Source: Haladaptatus pallidirubidus
Lineage (GTDB): Archaea > Halobacteriota > Halobacteria > Halobacteriales > Haladaptataceae
DNA length: 64,000 bases
Direction of reading: 5' to 3'
NCBI RefSeq assembly: GCF_020700235.1
Contig: NZ_CP085307.1
Coordinates: forward strand, 310,001 to 374,000
The position numbers and the translations under genes are program-made. Below, piece by piece: positions 34,506 to 43,545 of the stretch. The notes beneath the pieces are model-generated. The model made no database searches. It saw only the letters and a program-made list of their open reading frames with translations, and was not told the origin of the DNA. Positions within the stretch are counted from its first letter, which is position 1, and the number at the start of each line of letters is the position of its first letter.

Positions 34506-34522
34506 TTAGTATGGCCTTCTAA
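34506..34522 (-). promoter_or_regulatory. Shared inverted repeat before the acidic hypothetical gene
   Basis: TTAGTATGGCCTTCTAA, an imperfect 17-bp inverted repeat, 47 nt before the GTG at 34458. Closely related sequences lie at 58607-58623 and 60131-60147, before related genes. It may be an operator or a specialised promoter. Confidence 0.5.
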
Positions 34523-34613
34523 TCAGTGATACTCAAAACGTGGAATGTAATAATTAGAAGGTAGCGTTGCTTGGTGTTCTTTGTTAAAAGACCCATTTGG
34601 CTACTCTAACCGT

Positions 34614-35036
34614 TTAAATATGCTGCTCAACCGGCTCCAAGGCGTAGGAATCTTCCAGTTTATCCCGACCGGTCAGGTTAGAGTCCGGAATCGTAACAAT
34701 CAACTTATACATCTCCAAGATTTCAGGAAGCTCCAACAGGAAATCCGTGACATCGGCAGCGTTCTCATCATCAGGACCATTCCCGTAAGGAGAGTCAATC
34801 AGCAAGAGTTTGAGCGGAACCGTCTCTCGCTCTTCCTCCAACTCCGCTAAGATCGTGGTGTGGAAAAGCAGCATATGTATGAGTAGCTCTGCATCAGTCT
34901 GTCCCAGGAGTGAAGGTGTCTTATCAGAGCCATGAGAGAGATGAATTGTATAATTATATGAATCTCCTCTGGAGAACCGGACTCCAGTAGCTTCCTCAAA
35001 TCCTGCCAGCGCCGAAACGAGGACAGATGTATATAA
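34614..35036 (-). pseudogene. C-terminal relic of an SMC/RecF-like ATPase
   Basis: The minus strand reads SALAGFEEATGVRFSRGDSY, then LGQTDAELLIHMLLFHT and VPLKLLLIDSPYGNGPDDEN, followed by LPEILEMYKLIVTIPDSN. The LLLIDSP with the following D-x-x-N resembles the Walker B/D-loop end of large coiled-coil ABC-type ATPases of the haloarchaeal SMC-like group. The frame opens after a TAG near 35040, so the Walker A half and coiled coil are gone. A remnant of a DNA repair or defence ATPase. Confidence 0.65.
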
Positions 35037-35103
35037 CTAATTCTGTATGGAATAATCTATTCAGTCATGTTTATATTGTCAGAGCTAAGACAGAGGTGTG
35101 CGA

Positions 35104-35862
35104 ATGTCTTCTCAACGCTCAGTACTCCTTGAGGAGTACACATGGCCAGAGGTAGAAACCGCTCTTGAACAAGGAACGCGGACGGTGATTGTCGCCGTCG
35201 GCGCGGTCGAACAGCACGGTCCGCACCTCCCACTCATCATGGACACGCTCGCTGGCGACGAACTCGCGCGGCGCATCGCCGAGGAACTCGGCGACGCACT
35301 GGCCGCGCCGACGATTCGCCCGGGGTGTTCGGGCCACCACATGGAGTTCCCCGGAACGATAACGGTGCCGGCCGAGACGCTGATGGATCTAATTCGCTCG
35401 TACTGTCGGTCGCTCGACGAACACGGGTTCGAACACGTCGTCCTCGTGCCGACGCACGGCGGAAACTTCGCGCCCGTCAACACCGTCGCGCCGGAAATCG
35501 CCCGCGAAATCGACGCGAACGTCGTCGCCGTCGCGGATCTCCACGAACTCATGGAGCTACAGAACGAGGGGCTTCGAGCGGGTGGCGTCGAGTACGAGGA
35601 ACCGGTGATTCACGCGGGAGCCGCCGAAACCGCTGTCGTACTGGCGGTGGACGAAGGACTCGTCAGAACCGACGAACTTGAAGTCGGAACCGAGGGTGAA
35701 ATATCGACTGCACGGCTCCTGACCGAGGGATTCGCGGCGATCACCGAGAATGGCGTCCTCGGCGACCCGCGAGAAGCGACTCAGGAAGCGGGGGAAACCA
35801 TTCTCGAGACAGTCGCGACCGCATATGCTGCCCAAATCGAAGCCGAGCGGGATGCAATCTGA
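35104..35862 (+). CDS. Creatininase-family amidohydrolase
   Basis: A 252-aa metal-dependent amidohydrolase of the creatininase family. Metal-site motifs are VGAVEQHGPHLPLIMDT (E, H, D ligands near residues 35-47), SGHHMEFPGTITV, VPTHGGNFAPVNT and HAGAAETAVVLAVDE. Archaeal members include enzymes acting on FAPy in riboflavin/F420 biosynthesis (ArfB) and others of unknown substrate. The gene is visibly more GC-rich than the flanks. It stands alone after the AT-rich relic region. A GTG two codons upstream of the ATG is a possible alternative start. Confidence 0.9.
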   Translation: MSSQRSVLLEEYTWPEVETALEQGTRTVIVAVGAVEQHGPHLPLIMDTLAGDELARRIAEELGDALAAPTIRPGCSGHHMEFPGTITVPAETLMDLIRSYCRSLDEHGFEHVVLVPTHGGNFAPVNTVAPEIAREIDANVVAVADLHELMELQNEGLRAGGVEYEEPVIHAGAAETAVVLAVDEGLVRTDELEVGTEGEISTARLLTEGFAAITENGVLGDPREATQEAGETILETVATAYAAQIEAERDAI

Positions 35863-36090
35863 AAACGGCAGTCGGAATCTGCTTCACCCTGCAGTGAGAC
35901 ACTCCCCTGTTTACAGGATAGAACGGACGACGTTGGTCCGTGTTGCGTGTTTATTCATATACGAAATTAAGTCTTCCACGAGATCCGACCGACATCTCAC
36001 AGGAATCAAAGTTAGTGGAATAGCTGATAAGGGTAATCCAGTACGTCCAGTATAAAAAGCTATACGAGCTTCCTCCACAAGGTCTCATAT

Positions 36091-36464
36091 ATGACGAACT
36101 CCAATACGTCCGCGTTCACACTGGGTATAGTACTCGGACTCGCACTTGTCGTCTTGGGCATCGGTGCTTACGTACTCACTGCGCGAGCATCACAGCACTT
36201 ATTCCAGCCGTCTTCGGCGTTCTCATCGTCCTTTTGGGCATGGTGGGACGCCAAACAGATCGGCAACGCCTTGCTGCCTATGGAATCGGATTACTGGCAG
36301 TGCTTGGTGTACTAGGATCGGCTCGTGGGATTCCAGACCTGATCACGTTGCTGACCGGTGAACCGGTGGAATCGACCATCGCAGCCGTCTCACAGGGGAC
36401 GATGATTCTCATCTGTCTCGTCCTTCTGGCCGCTGTAGGAAAGCATGTCCTTGATATGCGTTGA
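36091..36464 (+). pseudogene. Frameshifted small membrane protein
   Basis: Frame 1 starts MTNSNTSAFTLGIVLGLALV then LGIGAYVLTARAS. A second frame supplies SITALIPAVFGVLIVLLGMV, GIGLLAVLGVLGSARGIPD and a last helix GTMILICLVLLAAVGKHVLD. Joined at about 36180-36195, they give one coherent four-helix protein of about 124 aa, a layout common in haloarchaea. A single-nucleotide indel in this sequence, real or from assembly, separates them. Confidence 0.7.
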
Positions 36465-36824
36465 TGATCCGTCTGGGTGTGTACCTATCAGGTCCTCCTG
36501 CGTAACTCCAGTGGCACGACGGTTTTGCGGTTCGCCCAAGCGACTTACGTATAGGTAATTCCATCGAAGATGTAGTTAATAAGATATCGCTAGGGACTAC
36601 TGTATAAAATGGAGTTCTCTCTTTTTATCATAGAAACCAAATCTTCTTAATCGCAACTTATTCCAGCAGTAGGTCTCTTCCTATCTCATCGTTCCTCCAC
36701 TCAAAATACTGCTTGTATTCTATGTACACTGGCGTTCGAATACGGGAATGAGGGGATGAAGATACCACGGAAAGGGTTATTCCCCTGGCGACCATTTTTG
36801 TATATAGAACGGAGATACAGAAAT
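36465..36824. other. Gene-free stretch
   Basis: About 360 bp between the frameshifted membrane gene and a mini-ORF. AT-rich from 36560. I see no gene, repeat copy or RNA. Confidence 0.4.
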
Positions 36825-36932
36825 ATGCCTCACGTCCCATATGACCCATCACATGAACCGGAGGACGATGAGCGTGTCCCACGCATTGACGAAATTGTCG
36901 ATCGGATTCTGAATGGTGGAAAAACGTCGTAA
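36825..36932 (+). CDS. 35-residue acidic mini-ORF
   Basis: Encodes MPHVPYDPSHEPEDDERVPR then IDEIVDRILNGGKTS. The acidic composition and structured ending (amphipathic IDEIVDRIL) are unlike random frames. I recognise no family. A purine-rich GGAGATA lies about 10 bp before the ATG. It could be a real microprotein or the N-terminus of a lost gene. Confidence 0.4.
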   Translation: MPHVPYDPSHEPEDDERVPRIDEIVDRILNGGKTS

Positions 36933-37206
36933 TCCCGGTTGGACGATGTGTGAGTGGATGACCTCGTTCTGTGGAACGGGAGTACTCATTCATCTTTTTC
37001 GAATTCAGTGAATTCTTACATCTCGATTAATGAAAAGTTGAGGAGCGGTGCCCTGTTTCTGATAATGTAAAAAATGAGACCTCGGTTCAGCTGTCGGTCA
37101 ACCCTCGTTAATGACCATCTCGACGAATTTTGTATAGAAACTGCAGAGAGCCCATCGAGAGAACCAGGGTTCGTGAGTGTACCCGCTGGAACGTTCTCTT
37201 TGTGGG

Positions 37207-37587
37207 CTACTGCTGTTGAGTGACGTCGTCGTTTGTTTGATCACCGTTGGTATCTGCAAGTGTCTCGATTTCACGCACCGTCAGCGAAATATCGTCCAGC
37301 TGTTGCCCGATCTCTGTGAGTGCGACCCGTGACGCGTGTACCTCGTTTTCGACATTGAAGACTGTCATCTCGAGCGTGAGTGCGATAAGGGCGTTGTCCG
37401 CTACGACGAACGCAGGGGATAGCGCTTCACCGGACGGCGCCGTCCGCGTTTCTGGTTCGATCTCGACATAATTAAGACCAGGGTTGAGCATCTCACCGGT
37501 TTTGGCGATCGCAATCCGGAGCGCCTCGTCTACTGTGTCGACATGAGACACTGGGATCGCGGCTTCCACGACTACCTGGCAGTCCAT
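37207..37587 (-). CDS. DUF555 (UPF0212) family protein without the zinc motif
   Basis: A 126-aa archaeal DUF555 protein: VVVEAAIPVSHVDTVDEALR, LNPGLNYVEIEPET, then FVVADNALIALTLEMTVFNV and ENEVHASRVALTEIGQQL. Most relatives have a CPxCGE zinc-type motif at the position of TAPSGEAL here; both Cys are absent, so this paralogue has lost metal binding. Function of the family is unknown. The C-terminal 20 residues are polar and Gln/Asp-rich. Monocistronic. Confidence 0.85.
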   Translation of the reverse strand: MDCQVVVEAAIPVSHVDTVDEALRIAIAKTGEMLNPGLNYVEIEPETRTAPSGEALSPAFVVADNALIALTLEMTVFNVENEVHASRVALTEIGQQLDDISLTVREIETLADTNGDQTNDDVTQQQ

Positions 37588-37821
37588 TGAGAAAACACTT
37601 GGATGAGGAGCGGGAAATACCTTTGCTGGGTCTCCAGCGTGTGGGAAGTTGCTGATCCCTCCATTTACTCACGAGTATCACAGAGTCATGCCATGGTTTT
37701 CGACGGGACAGTAGCGCAGTGGCAATACGACTGCTAGTAGGACTCGATGCGGGCGCCATCGATACGATGGCTGGTAGTTGCGGGTGGCAACCAACCGTTC
37801 CATCGACACCACATGCTCCCG

Positions 37822-38784
37822 TTAGTCGATGCCCATCGCGTCGAGCTGCTCTTGATAGCGGTTGCGAATGGTGACGTCGGTGACCTGGGCAACCGCAGCG
37901 ATCTCGCTCTGTGTCTGTTGTTCATCACACAGCAGTGAGGCAGCGTAAATCGCTGCAGCGGCGTAACCAGTAGGCGATTTTCCTGAAAGTAGGCCCTGTG
38001 CTATCGAGCAGTCAAGAATTTCGTTCGTTTTCGCTTCAACGGCGTCACTGCTCCCGAGTTCTGAGCAAAACCGAGGGACATACTGTTTCGGGTCAACCGG
38101 TTGTATTTCGAGATCAAGTTCCCGTCCAATGTACATGTACGATCGACCAATCTCTTTCCGTCCCACACGCGACACATCCGAAACCTCCTCAAGACTGCGG
38201 GGGATATTCTCGCTGCGACACGCCGCATAGAGGCAACTTGACGCAATCCCTTCGATCGATCGGCCTTGAATGAGATCTTCGCGGAGTGCACGGCGATACA
38301 TCACACACGCAACTTTGCGAATCGAGCGCGGGATGCCAAGTGCGCTCGCCATCCTGTCGATCTCACTGAGCGCAAACTGTAGGTTCCGCTCGCCCGCGTC
38401 CTTCGTCCGGATGCGCTCTTGCCACGTGCGCAGTCGATGCATCTGTCTGCGTTTATTAGACGAAAGAGAGCGACCGTAGGCATCTTTATCTTTCCAGTCG
38501 ATGGTCGTCGATAGCCCCTTGTCGTGGATCGTCTGTGTGGTTGGCGCGCCCACACGTGACTTCTGTTGACGGTCTTGATGATTGAACGCCCGCCACTCAG
38601 GCCCGCGATCGACAGTCTCTTCCTCAATAACTAAGCCACAATCCTCACAAACTGTCTCGCTCCCATCTGCACTCGTGAGAAGGGTAGCCGAGTCACACTC
38701 AGGACAGGGCTGGACGCTCGCTTGTTCATCGGTATTGCGTTCCGTCTCGTTGTTGCGTTCTTTCCGACGAGTAAGGCGTGCCAT
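37822..38784 (-). CDS. tfb: Transcription initiation factor IIB (TFB)
   Basis: A 320-aa TFB, the archaeal TFIIB homologue that bridges TBP-DNA and RNA polymerase. The zinc ribbon is CPECDSATLLTSADGSETVC with EDC; the B-reader/linker contains RGPEWRAFNHQDRQQKSRVG. Two cyclin repeats follow, with IEGIASSCLYAACRSENIPR in the first and SPTGYAAAAIYAASLLCDEQ in the second. It starts at MARLTRRKER, the normal TFB N-terminus; the upstream 48 codons are not coding-like. Haloarchaea carry several TFBs with partly distinct promoters, so this is one of several. It is not in an operon. Confidence 0.95.
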   Translation of the reverse strand: MARLTRRKERNNETERNTDEQASVQPCPECDSATLLTSADGSETVCEDCGLVIEEETVDRGPEWRAFNHQDRQQKSRVGAPTTQTIHDKGLSTTIDWKDKDAYGRSLSSNKRRQMHRLRTWQERIRTKDAGERNLQFALSEIDRMASALGIPRSIRKVACVMYRRALREDLIQGRSIEGIASSCLYAACRSENIPRSLEEVSDVSRVGRKEIGRSYMYIGRELDLEIQPVDPKQYVPRFCSELGSSDAVEAKTNEILDCSIAQGLLSGKSPTGYAAAAIYAASLLCDEQQTQSEIAAVAQVTDVTIRNRYQEQLDAMGID

Positions 38785-39142
38785 ATGTTGACATAGGATG
38801 GGCTGAAGGGTTAAGTTCTCTGTCTGCTGCTCTGGCAGCACTATCGAGAGTGGCGTCGATCCCGTGTCTATCTCGATTGCAAACACTCTGATTTCGGTGA
38901 TCGTATCCGAGTATGCTATGCGTGACAAGTTGCGGTATCGAGTGGTTAGTTAGCATGATGTGGGCCCGCCGTGGCAAAGTCACAGTCATTACGTCTGCAC
39001 AGAAGTATTTATTATTATATATGATTCGGGAGAAAATCTAACAATTCTATCACCTCAAACTTCGAGTACAGATCCTCATCCAAGTGAATGGGGGACTGGG
39101 TCTGTAACGCTCGGCCCGTGAAGCTCGTCAATATTTCCGATT

Positions 39143-41077
39143 TCAGTTCTTGTAATCTTCGATCAACCCGCCTTGCAACACGATTTCGACCTGGCGCGGG
39201 CTTAGACTGTGCTTGGTCGAGAACGTGGTGTCCTGAGTGGCGTTACGCACGGTGACCTCAAGTCCGTTCTGGATTTCATCGCGAACGTTGGGAAGCTCGA
39301 GAGTATCGCCCTGGTCGATCGCTTCGTAGTTGGCTCGGTCGACGAACTCGAGTGGGACGATTCCGAAGTTCACGAGGTTTTGCCAGTGAATGCGAGCATA
39401 GCTGACGGCCAGCGCAGCTCTCATCCCCAGATAATAGGGTGCTAGGGCTGCGTGCTCGCGTGAACTACCCTGCCCATAGTTCGACCCGCCGGCCACTATC
39501 CACGGAGCTCCTTGATCCTGTGCTCGCTTGTAGAAGCCCTGCTCAACCTGGTCGAACACCCACTCGCTGATCCTCGGGATGTTCGACCGATAGGGGAGGA
39601 CGTCCGAGCCGGCGGGCATGATTTCATCTGTCGAGATGTCGTCGCCAACTTTCATCAACACGGGCCCGGTGATGGCGTCCGGAACACGTTCGAACTCCGG
39701 CAGTGATTTCACGTTAGGTCCCTTCTCCAGTTCGCCACCCGGGTTCTCCGGCGGCGGACTCAGCGCCGATTCGTCCACGATAATCTCCTCGGGCTCAGTC
39801 CACTCCGGATACTCGATGCCGTGCGTTTCTTCGAGGGTGCGCGGGTCGGTGATCTCACCAGTGAGCGCACTCGCAGCCGCAGTCTCGGGACTGCACAGGA
39901 ACACGCTATCCTCGCGGGTGCCGGTACGCCCTGGGAAGTTTCGTGGAACCGTTCGGAGGCTGTTGCGGCCGGACGCGGGTGCCTGTCCCATCCCGATACA
40001 GCCATTACACCCTGCTTGGTGGACGCGAGCGCCGCTCGCGTATAACTCGCCGAGATGTCCCATCTCCGTCAAATTCTCCAGCATCTGCCGAGAGGTAGGG
40101 TTCACGTCGAAACTGACCGCCGACGGAACGCGCTCCCCGTCCATGATAATCGCCGGCACTGCGAAGTCACGAAGCCCTGGGTTCGCGCTGGACCCGATGT
40201 ACACCTGATAGAGGTCCTCACCCGCCACGTCCGCCACCGGAACGACGTTGCCGGGGCTGGACGGCTTGGCGATCAACGGCTCGATCTCGTCGAGGTGAAT
40301 CGTCTCTGTCACGTGGTACTCGGCATCGTCGTCGGCGCGCAACTCCCGGAACGCGTCCCCGCGCTGCTGTTGGGCGAGGAACCACCTCACGGAATCGTCG
40401 GCCGGGAACACCGTACTGGTGGCACCCAGTTCAGTCCCCATGTTGGCGATCACATGGCGATCCATCGCGGTCAGGGTGTCCAGCCCGGGCCCGTGATACT
40501 CGATGACGCGTCCGACGCCGCCGTCAACGTCGTGGCGGCGCAACATCTCCAGAATCACGTCCTTGGCGCTACACCAGTCTGGCAGTTCGCCGCGCAACTC
40601 CACGCCCCAGACCTCCGGTGCGTTCACATGGTAGGGTTCGCCGGCCATCGCCATGGCGATGTCAAGGCCACCGGAGCCGATCGCGAGCATCCCCATCGCA
40701 CCCGCAGCTGGCGTGTGCGAGTCTGACCCCAGCAGCGTCTTGCCTGGCACGCCGAACCGTTCCTGGTGGACGGGGTGTGAAACCCCGTTTCCGGCAGGCG
40801 AGTACCAGACACCCCACTTCTCGCAGGCACTGTTCAAGAACAGATGGTCGTCGGGGTTCTTGTTGTCCTCCTGAATCAGGTTGTGGTCGACATACTGTGC
40901 GGAGAGCTCGCTTTCGAGGTGCTCGACGTTCATCGCTTCGAGTTCGAGCATCACCATCGTCCCGGTGGCGTCTTGCGTGAGCGTCTGATCGATCTCTATT
41001 GCAATCTCCTCACCCGGCTCCATCTGGCCGTCGACGAGATGGTCCTCGATGAGCTTCTCGGTTACTGTTCCAGGCAT
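39143..41077 (-). CDS. acn: Aconitate hydratase
   Basis: A 644-aa aconitase that interconverts citrate and isocitrate in the TCA cycle using a [4Fe-4S] cluster. It starts MPGTVTEKLIEDHLVDGQME. Family signatures are FGVPGKTLLGSDSHTPAAGA near residue 107, QAGCNGCIGMGQAPASGRNS with two cluster Cys, and the swivel-domain GGSNYGQGSSREHAALAPYY. Length and order match haloarchaeal single-chain aconitases. The gene is GC-rich and looks chromosomal. The 25 upstream in-frame codons are discounted. The gene has no partner in an operon. Confidence 0.95.
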   Translation of the reverse strand: MPGTVTEKLIEDHLVDGQMEPGEEIAIEIDQTLTQDATGTMVMLELEAMNVEHLESELSAQYVDHNLIQEDNKNPDDHLFLNSACEKWGVWYSPAGNGVSHPVHQERFGVPGKTLLGSDSHTPAAGAMGMLAIGSGGLDIAMAMAGEPYHVNAPEVWGVELRGELPDWCSAKDVILEMLRRHDVDGGVGRVIEYHGPGLDTLTAMDRHVIANMGTELGATSTVFPADDSVRWFLAQQQRGDAFRELRADDDAEYHVTETIHLDEIEPLIAKPSSPGNVVPVADVAGEDLYQVYIGSSANPGLRDFAVPAIIMDGERVPSAVSFDVNPTSRQMLENLTEMGHLGELYASGARVHQAGCNGCIGMGQAPASGRNSLRTVPRNFPGRTGTREDSVFLCSPETAAASALTGEITDPRTLEETHGIEYPEWTEPEEIIVDESALSPPPENPGGELEKGPNVKSLPEFERVPDAITGPVLMKVGDDISTDEIMPAGSDVLPYRSNIPRISEWVFDQVEQGFYKRAQDQGAPWIVAGGSNYGQGSSREHAALAPYYLGMRAALAVSYARIHWQNLVNFGIVPLEFVDRANYEAIDQGDTLELPNVRDEIQNGLEVTVRNATQDTTFSTKHSLSPRQVEIVLQGGLIEDYKN

Positions 41078-41231
41078 GGGTAGAGAGACGGCCAGTGTCC
41101 CCTTTGTTCTTGTGACACACTCCCACACCACAATGTGAATGCCAACAGCCACCCGCGAGGGAGAAAACGATAGCAGTATCGAATGAGGACGCTGAGATGA
41201 TTTAAGCTCGCTTCACAAACCCACCTATCAG

Positions 41232-41441
41232 ATGTCTCATGTCGTCTACTATCATCCCCAAGCCGAGAATTTCTCGCTGAAGTATAGCCTGGTCTCTCCA
41301 GCAGATCTACTCTCCCGGCAAACAGATTCAGACGGCACAACGAGACTCATGGGTTATCCGTTTGAAACCCCCGTCTACGTCCTGTATAAGAGAGACACGG
41401 AAATCGGAGACGCGAACGAGATTGACTTCGATAGGGAGTGA
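41232..41441 (+). CDS. Conserved haloarchaeal-type small protein
   Basis: A 69-aa protein, MSHVVYYHPQAENFSLKYSL then ADLLSRQTDSDGTTRLMGYP and YVLYKRDTEIGDANEIDFDR. The compact acidic sequence and good codon use suggest a real gene. It is divergent from aconitase with about 155 bp between starts. I do not recognise a named family and can assign no function. Confidence 0.6.
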   Translation: MSHVVYYHPQAENFSLKYSLVSPADLLSRQTDSDGTTRLMGYPFETPVYVLYKRDTEIGDANEIDFDRE

Positions 41442-41491
41442 CTTCACTCAAAACCAGGGTGAATAATCAGAGAAATATCTGATTTGGAGGC

Positions 41492-41570
41492 AGTGAGCGG
41501 TGCGAGCGGACGATATCTGCTTCCCCGAAGGCGGCGACCCGACGGATCCCACTTCCGCTTATGGTCTAAG
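41492..41570 (+). repeat. Dispersed CACTTCCGCTTATG repeat, copy 9 (arm type B)
   Basis: Reads GTGAGCGGTGCGAGCGGACG, ATATCTGCTTCCCCGAAGGC, GGCGACCCGACGGATCC, then CACTTCCGCTTATGGTC. The full arm type B is shared with copies 10 and 11 (GTGCGA-CGGACGAAATATGC). It lies 50 bp after a small gene. Confidence 0.72.
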
Positions 41571-41739
41571 AGGCAGTGATTAGACACTACAAGTAAAACT
41601 GAAATTGGTTAGAGACACTCTCTTTTCCTACCACAACCAGAAGAACCCTCCTGTGGACGAGAATACACTAGCCGACAAGTCTCCTTGAAGCAGCCCACCC
41701 GTGAGCCATAACACCACGACGAATCAATTTCGAGTACCA

Positions 41740-41957
41740 AACCAGACCGCTCTTGCCCTTGTCTTACAGGAGGAGTTGGAGATTCTACCGACAACATTGA
41801 CAGACCGTCTCCAAGAATTGACCGCGTCAGGATTCATAACGCGAAAATCAAACGACGAAATCCCCCACGAGTAGAATACACTGCAACCGAGAAAACAACG
41901 GATCTGACACCAATGTTCGAGTATTTCTGTCGATGGGGCGTCTATCATCAATATTGA
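41740..41957 (+). pseudogene. HxlR-family regulator relic
   Basis: Encodes QEELEILPTTLTDRLQELTA then SGFITRKSNDEIP, the winged-helix core of HxlR (DUF24) regulators. The expected PRVEYTATEKT follows only after a one-nucleotide shift at about 41867 (a run of five C), and then TTDLTPMFEYFCRWGVYHQY completes the usual C-terminus. The N-terminal helix with the redox-type Cys is missing. A dead regulator. Confidence 0.75.
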
Positions 41958-42198
41958 GATGTTCCAAGGTTAGTGAGAGTCCCTCAGTCAGTGAACTTGG
42001 TAGTCAAGCGTTTTTCCAATGAGTAGGTGCCACGAATGCAGTCTAGATTGGTGGTAAGCGACAAGGGGTATCTGTTTGTTCTTCAAAACGGTCCTCCCAG
42101 TCGTTAGCATTTATACTATTTCAGAATCGCTTGGCTGTTATCACTCGCCCAAAGCGTATGAGTTTCGTAGAAGGATGCCCATCGCGTAGCCCTACGTC

Positions 42199-43143
42199 TC
42201 ACGGCCACACAGGGTTGCTCCAGGCCCGCCTTCCTGCCGAATCGACAACGGTGACGCGGCAGTAGGAGCCGCGGAACGGCGTGAGATCGAACTCAGCCTC
42301 TACAACCGGCTCGCCCGTGCGCTCAGCCCCGCTCTGCCACCGGTCGCCGCTCGTAGTCAGCGAAATCGCGTACGCTTCGCTCGTCTCCACGAACAACTTG
42401 TCACCGTCCACCACGAGCTCCCGCAGTGCCGGTCCTTGGGTCGAATAGTAGCGCCCGACCTTGAGTGAGCTTAGTAACGCGTCCGGGTCGAGGTGATCGC
42501 AGTAAACCTCCACCCACCCGCCGAAGCGATCCTTCGGGTGGCCGAAATGCGCGTCATCTCCGGCGTTCACCAGCAGCCTATGTCCACGCTCCAGAAGGCC
42601 GTCCAGCATGTAAGCGCCGTCGGCCCTGTCTGGAACCGCAGCCATTGCGTTGTTGTGATTATATATCTCAACGGCGTCTACGGCTTCCAGCCCCGGTAGC
42701 CCATCTGCAGCCTCCAGTGTGAGGTTGTTGAGTCCCGGGTGCAGCAATACCACGAATGCTCCGAGGGGCCCGCCCCGCCGGATGGCCTCGGCGTGGTCGT
42801 CGGACGGCTCGAAATCAGCGGGCAGGCCAGCGGCCGTGACCCAGTAGGCGTTGCGGTCCTCCCACGGGGCAGAACTGAGCTCGGCGCCCAGGATCGTGGT
42901 GAAGTCTTCGTTCCGGAAGGGACGCGTGTCGGTTATTCGATAGCCGTACTCTTCCTCAAAGTGGTCGGAGAGGCAGAGGAAATCGTAACCGGCGTCGCGG
43001 TAGGCTTCCACAATCTCCTCGGGTTCCAGCAGGCCGTCGGATCTGATGGAATGGCAGTGAAGGTTGCCGCGGAAGAAGCGGCCCTTCTGACCGTCCCTGA
43101 GCAGGTCTCGCGCCATCGGTCGGGTCTTTTCCCAGTCTACCAT
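42199..43143 (-). CDS. PHP-domain metal-dependent phosphoesterase/phosphatase-like protein
   Basis: A 314-aa PHP protein. Metal ligands appear in FRGNLHCHSIRSDGLLEPEE (HxH), FLCLSDHFEEEYGY (D-H), ILGAELSSAPWEDRN (E), VVLLHPGLNN (H) and LLVNAGDDAHFGHPKDRFGG (D-x-H). PHP enzymes hydrolyse phosphoester bonds with a trinuclear metal centre; stand-alone members act on histidinol phosphate, nucleotides or unknown substrates. The C-terminal 90 residues are a beta-rich extension. GC-rich and apparently monocistronic; likely cytosolic. Confidence 0.9.
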   Translation of the reverse strand: MVDWEKTRPMARDLLRDGQKGRFFRGNLHCHSIRSDGLLEPEEIVEAYRDAGYDFLCLSDHFEEEYGYRITDTRPFRNEDFTTILGAELSSAPWEDRNAYWVTAAGLPADFEPSDDHAEAIRRGGPLGAFVVLLHPGLNNLTLEAADGLPGLEAVDAVEIYNHNNAMAAVPDRADGAYMLDGLLERGHRLLVNAGDDAHFGHPKDRFGGWVEVYCDHLDPDALLSSLKVGRYYSTQGPALRELVVDGDKLFVETSEAYAISLTTSGDRWQSGAERTGEPVVEAEFDLTPFRGSYCRVTVVDSAGRRAWSNPVWP

Positions 43144-43362
43144 AACTCGTTATAGTCCTCAGGTCTATAGTACCCTGCTAGTTGTACAGTAAATGTCGGC
43201 TAGAGAGATTAGTCATGCTCGAGCTCTAGTGAAATTTAAACTCCGAAGTTTCGTCGTGCGTGAGGGATCTATCTGCTCGACTTCAGGGCTTATGCACTTG
43301 GCTGCTTCTCAGTTGCGAGCTTGACTCCGAAGCCGGTCAGCGCGCTGCCGCTCGCATACTGC

Positions 43363-43533
43363 ATGAGTCTGCCCATAGCCGTGGAATCAACCGTGTCGAG
43401 CGTGTTGATCGCCGCTGACTACAGCACTGTCTGGGAACGCATCACCGACCCGACGAACTTCCTAGAGCTCTATCCGCACTGGACGACGAGCGTTGAACCG
43501 GAAGAGGAGGACCACTACCGAGGGATCGGTTAG
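43363..43533 (+). pseudogene. Truncated SRPBCC/polyketide-cyclase-like fragment
   Basis: A 56-codon frame from MSLPIAVESTVSSVLIAADY with TVWERITDPTNFLELYPHW, the N-terminal helix of SRPBCC proteins, ending early after EEEDHYRGIG. A normal member has 140-160 residues, so two thirds are missing. It ends right beside the SDR gene on the other strand. Confidence 0.6.
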
Positions 43534-43545
43534 TCTACAGCCCAC

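Noticed and set aside
39618..40208. Plus-strand frames inside the aconitase gene
   Set aside because: High GC opens antisense frames there; the minus strand has all aconitase signatures.
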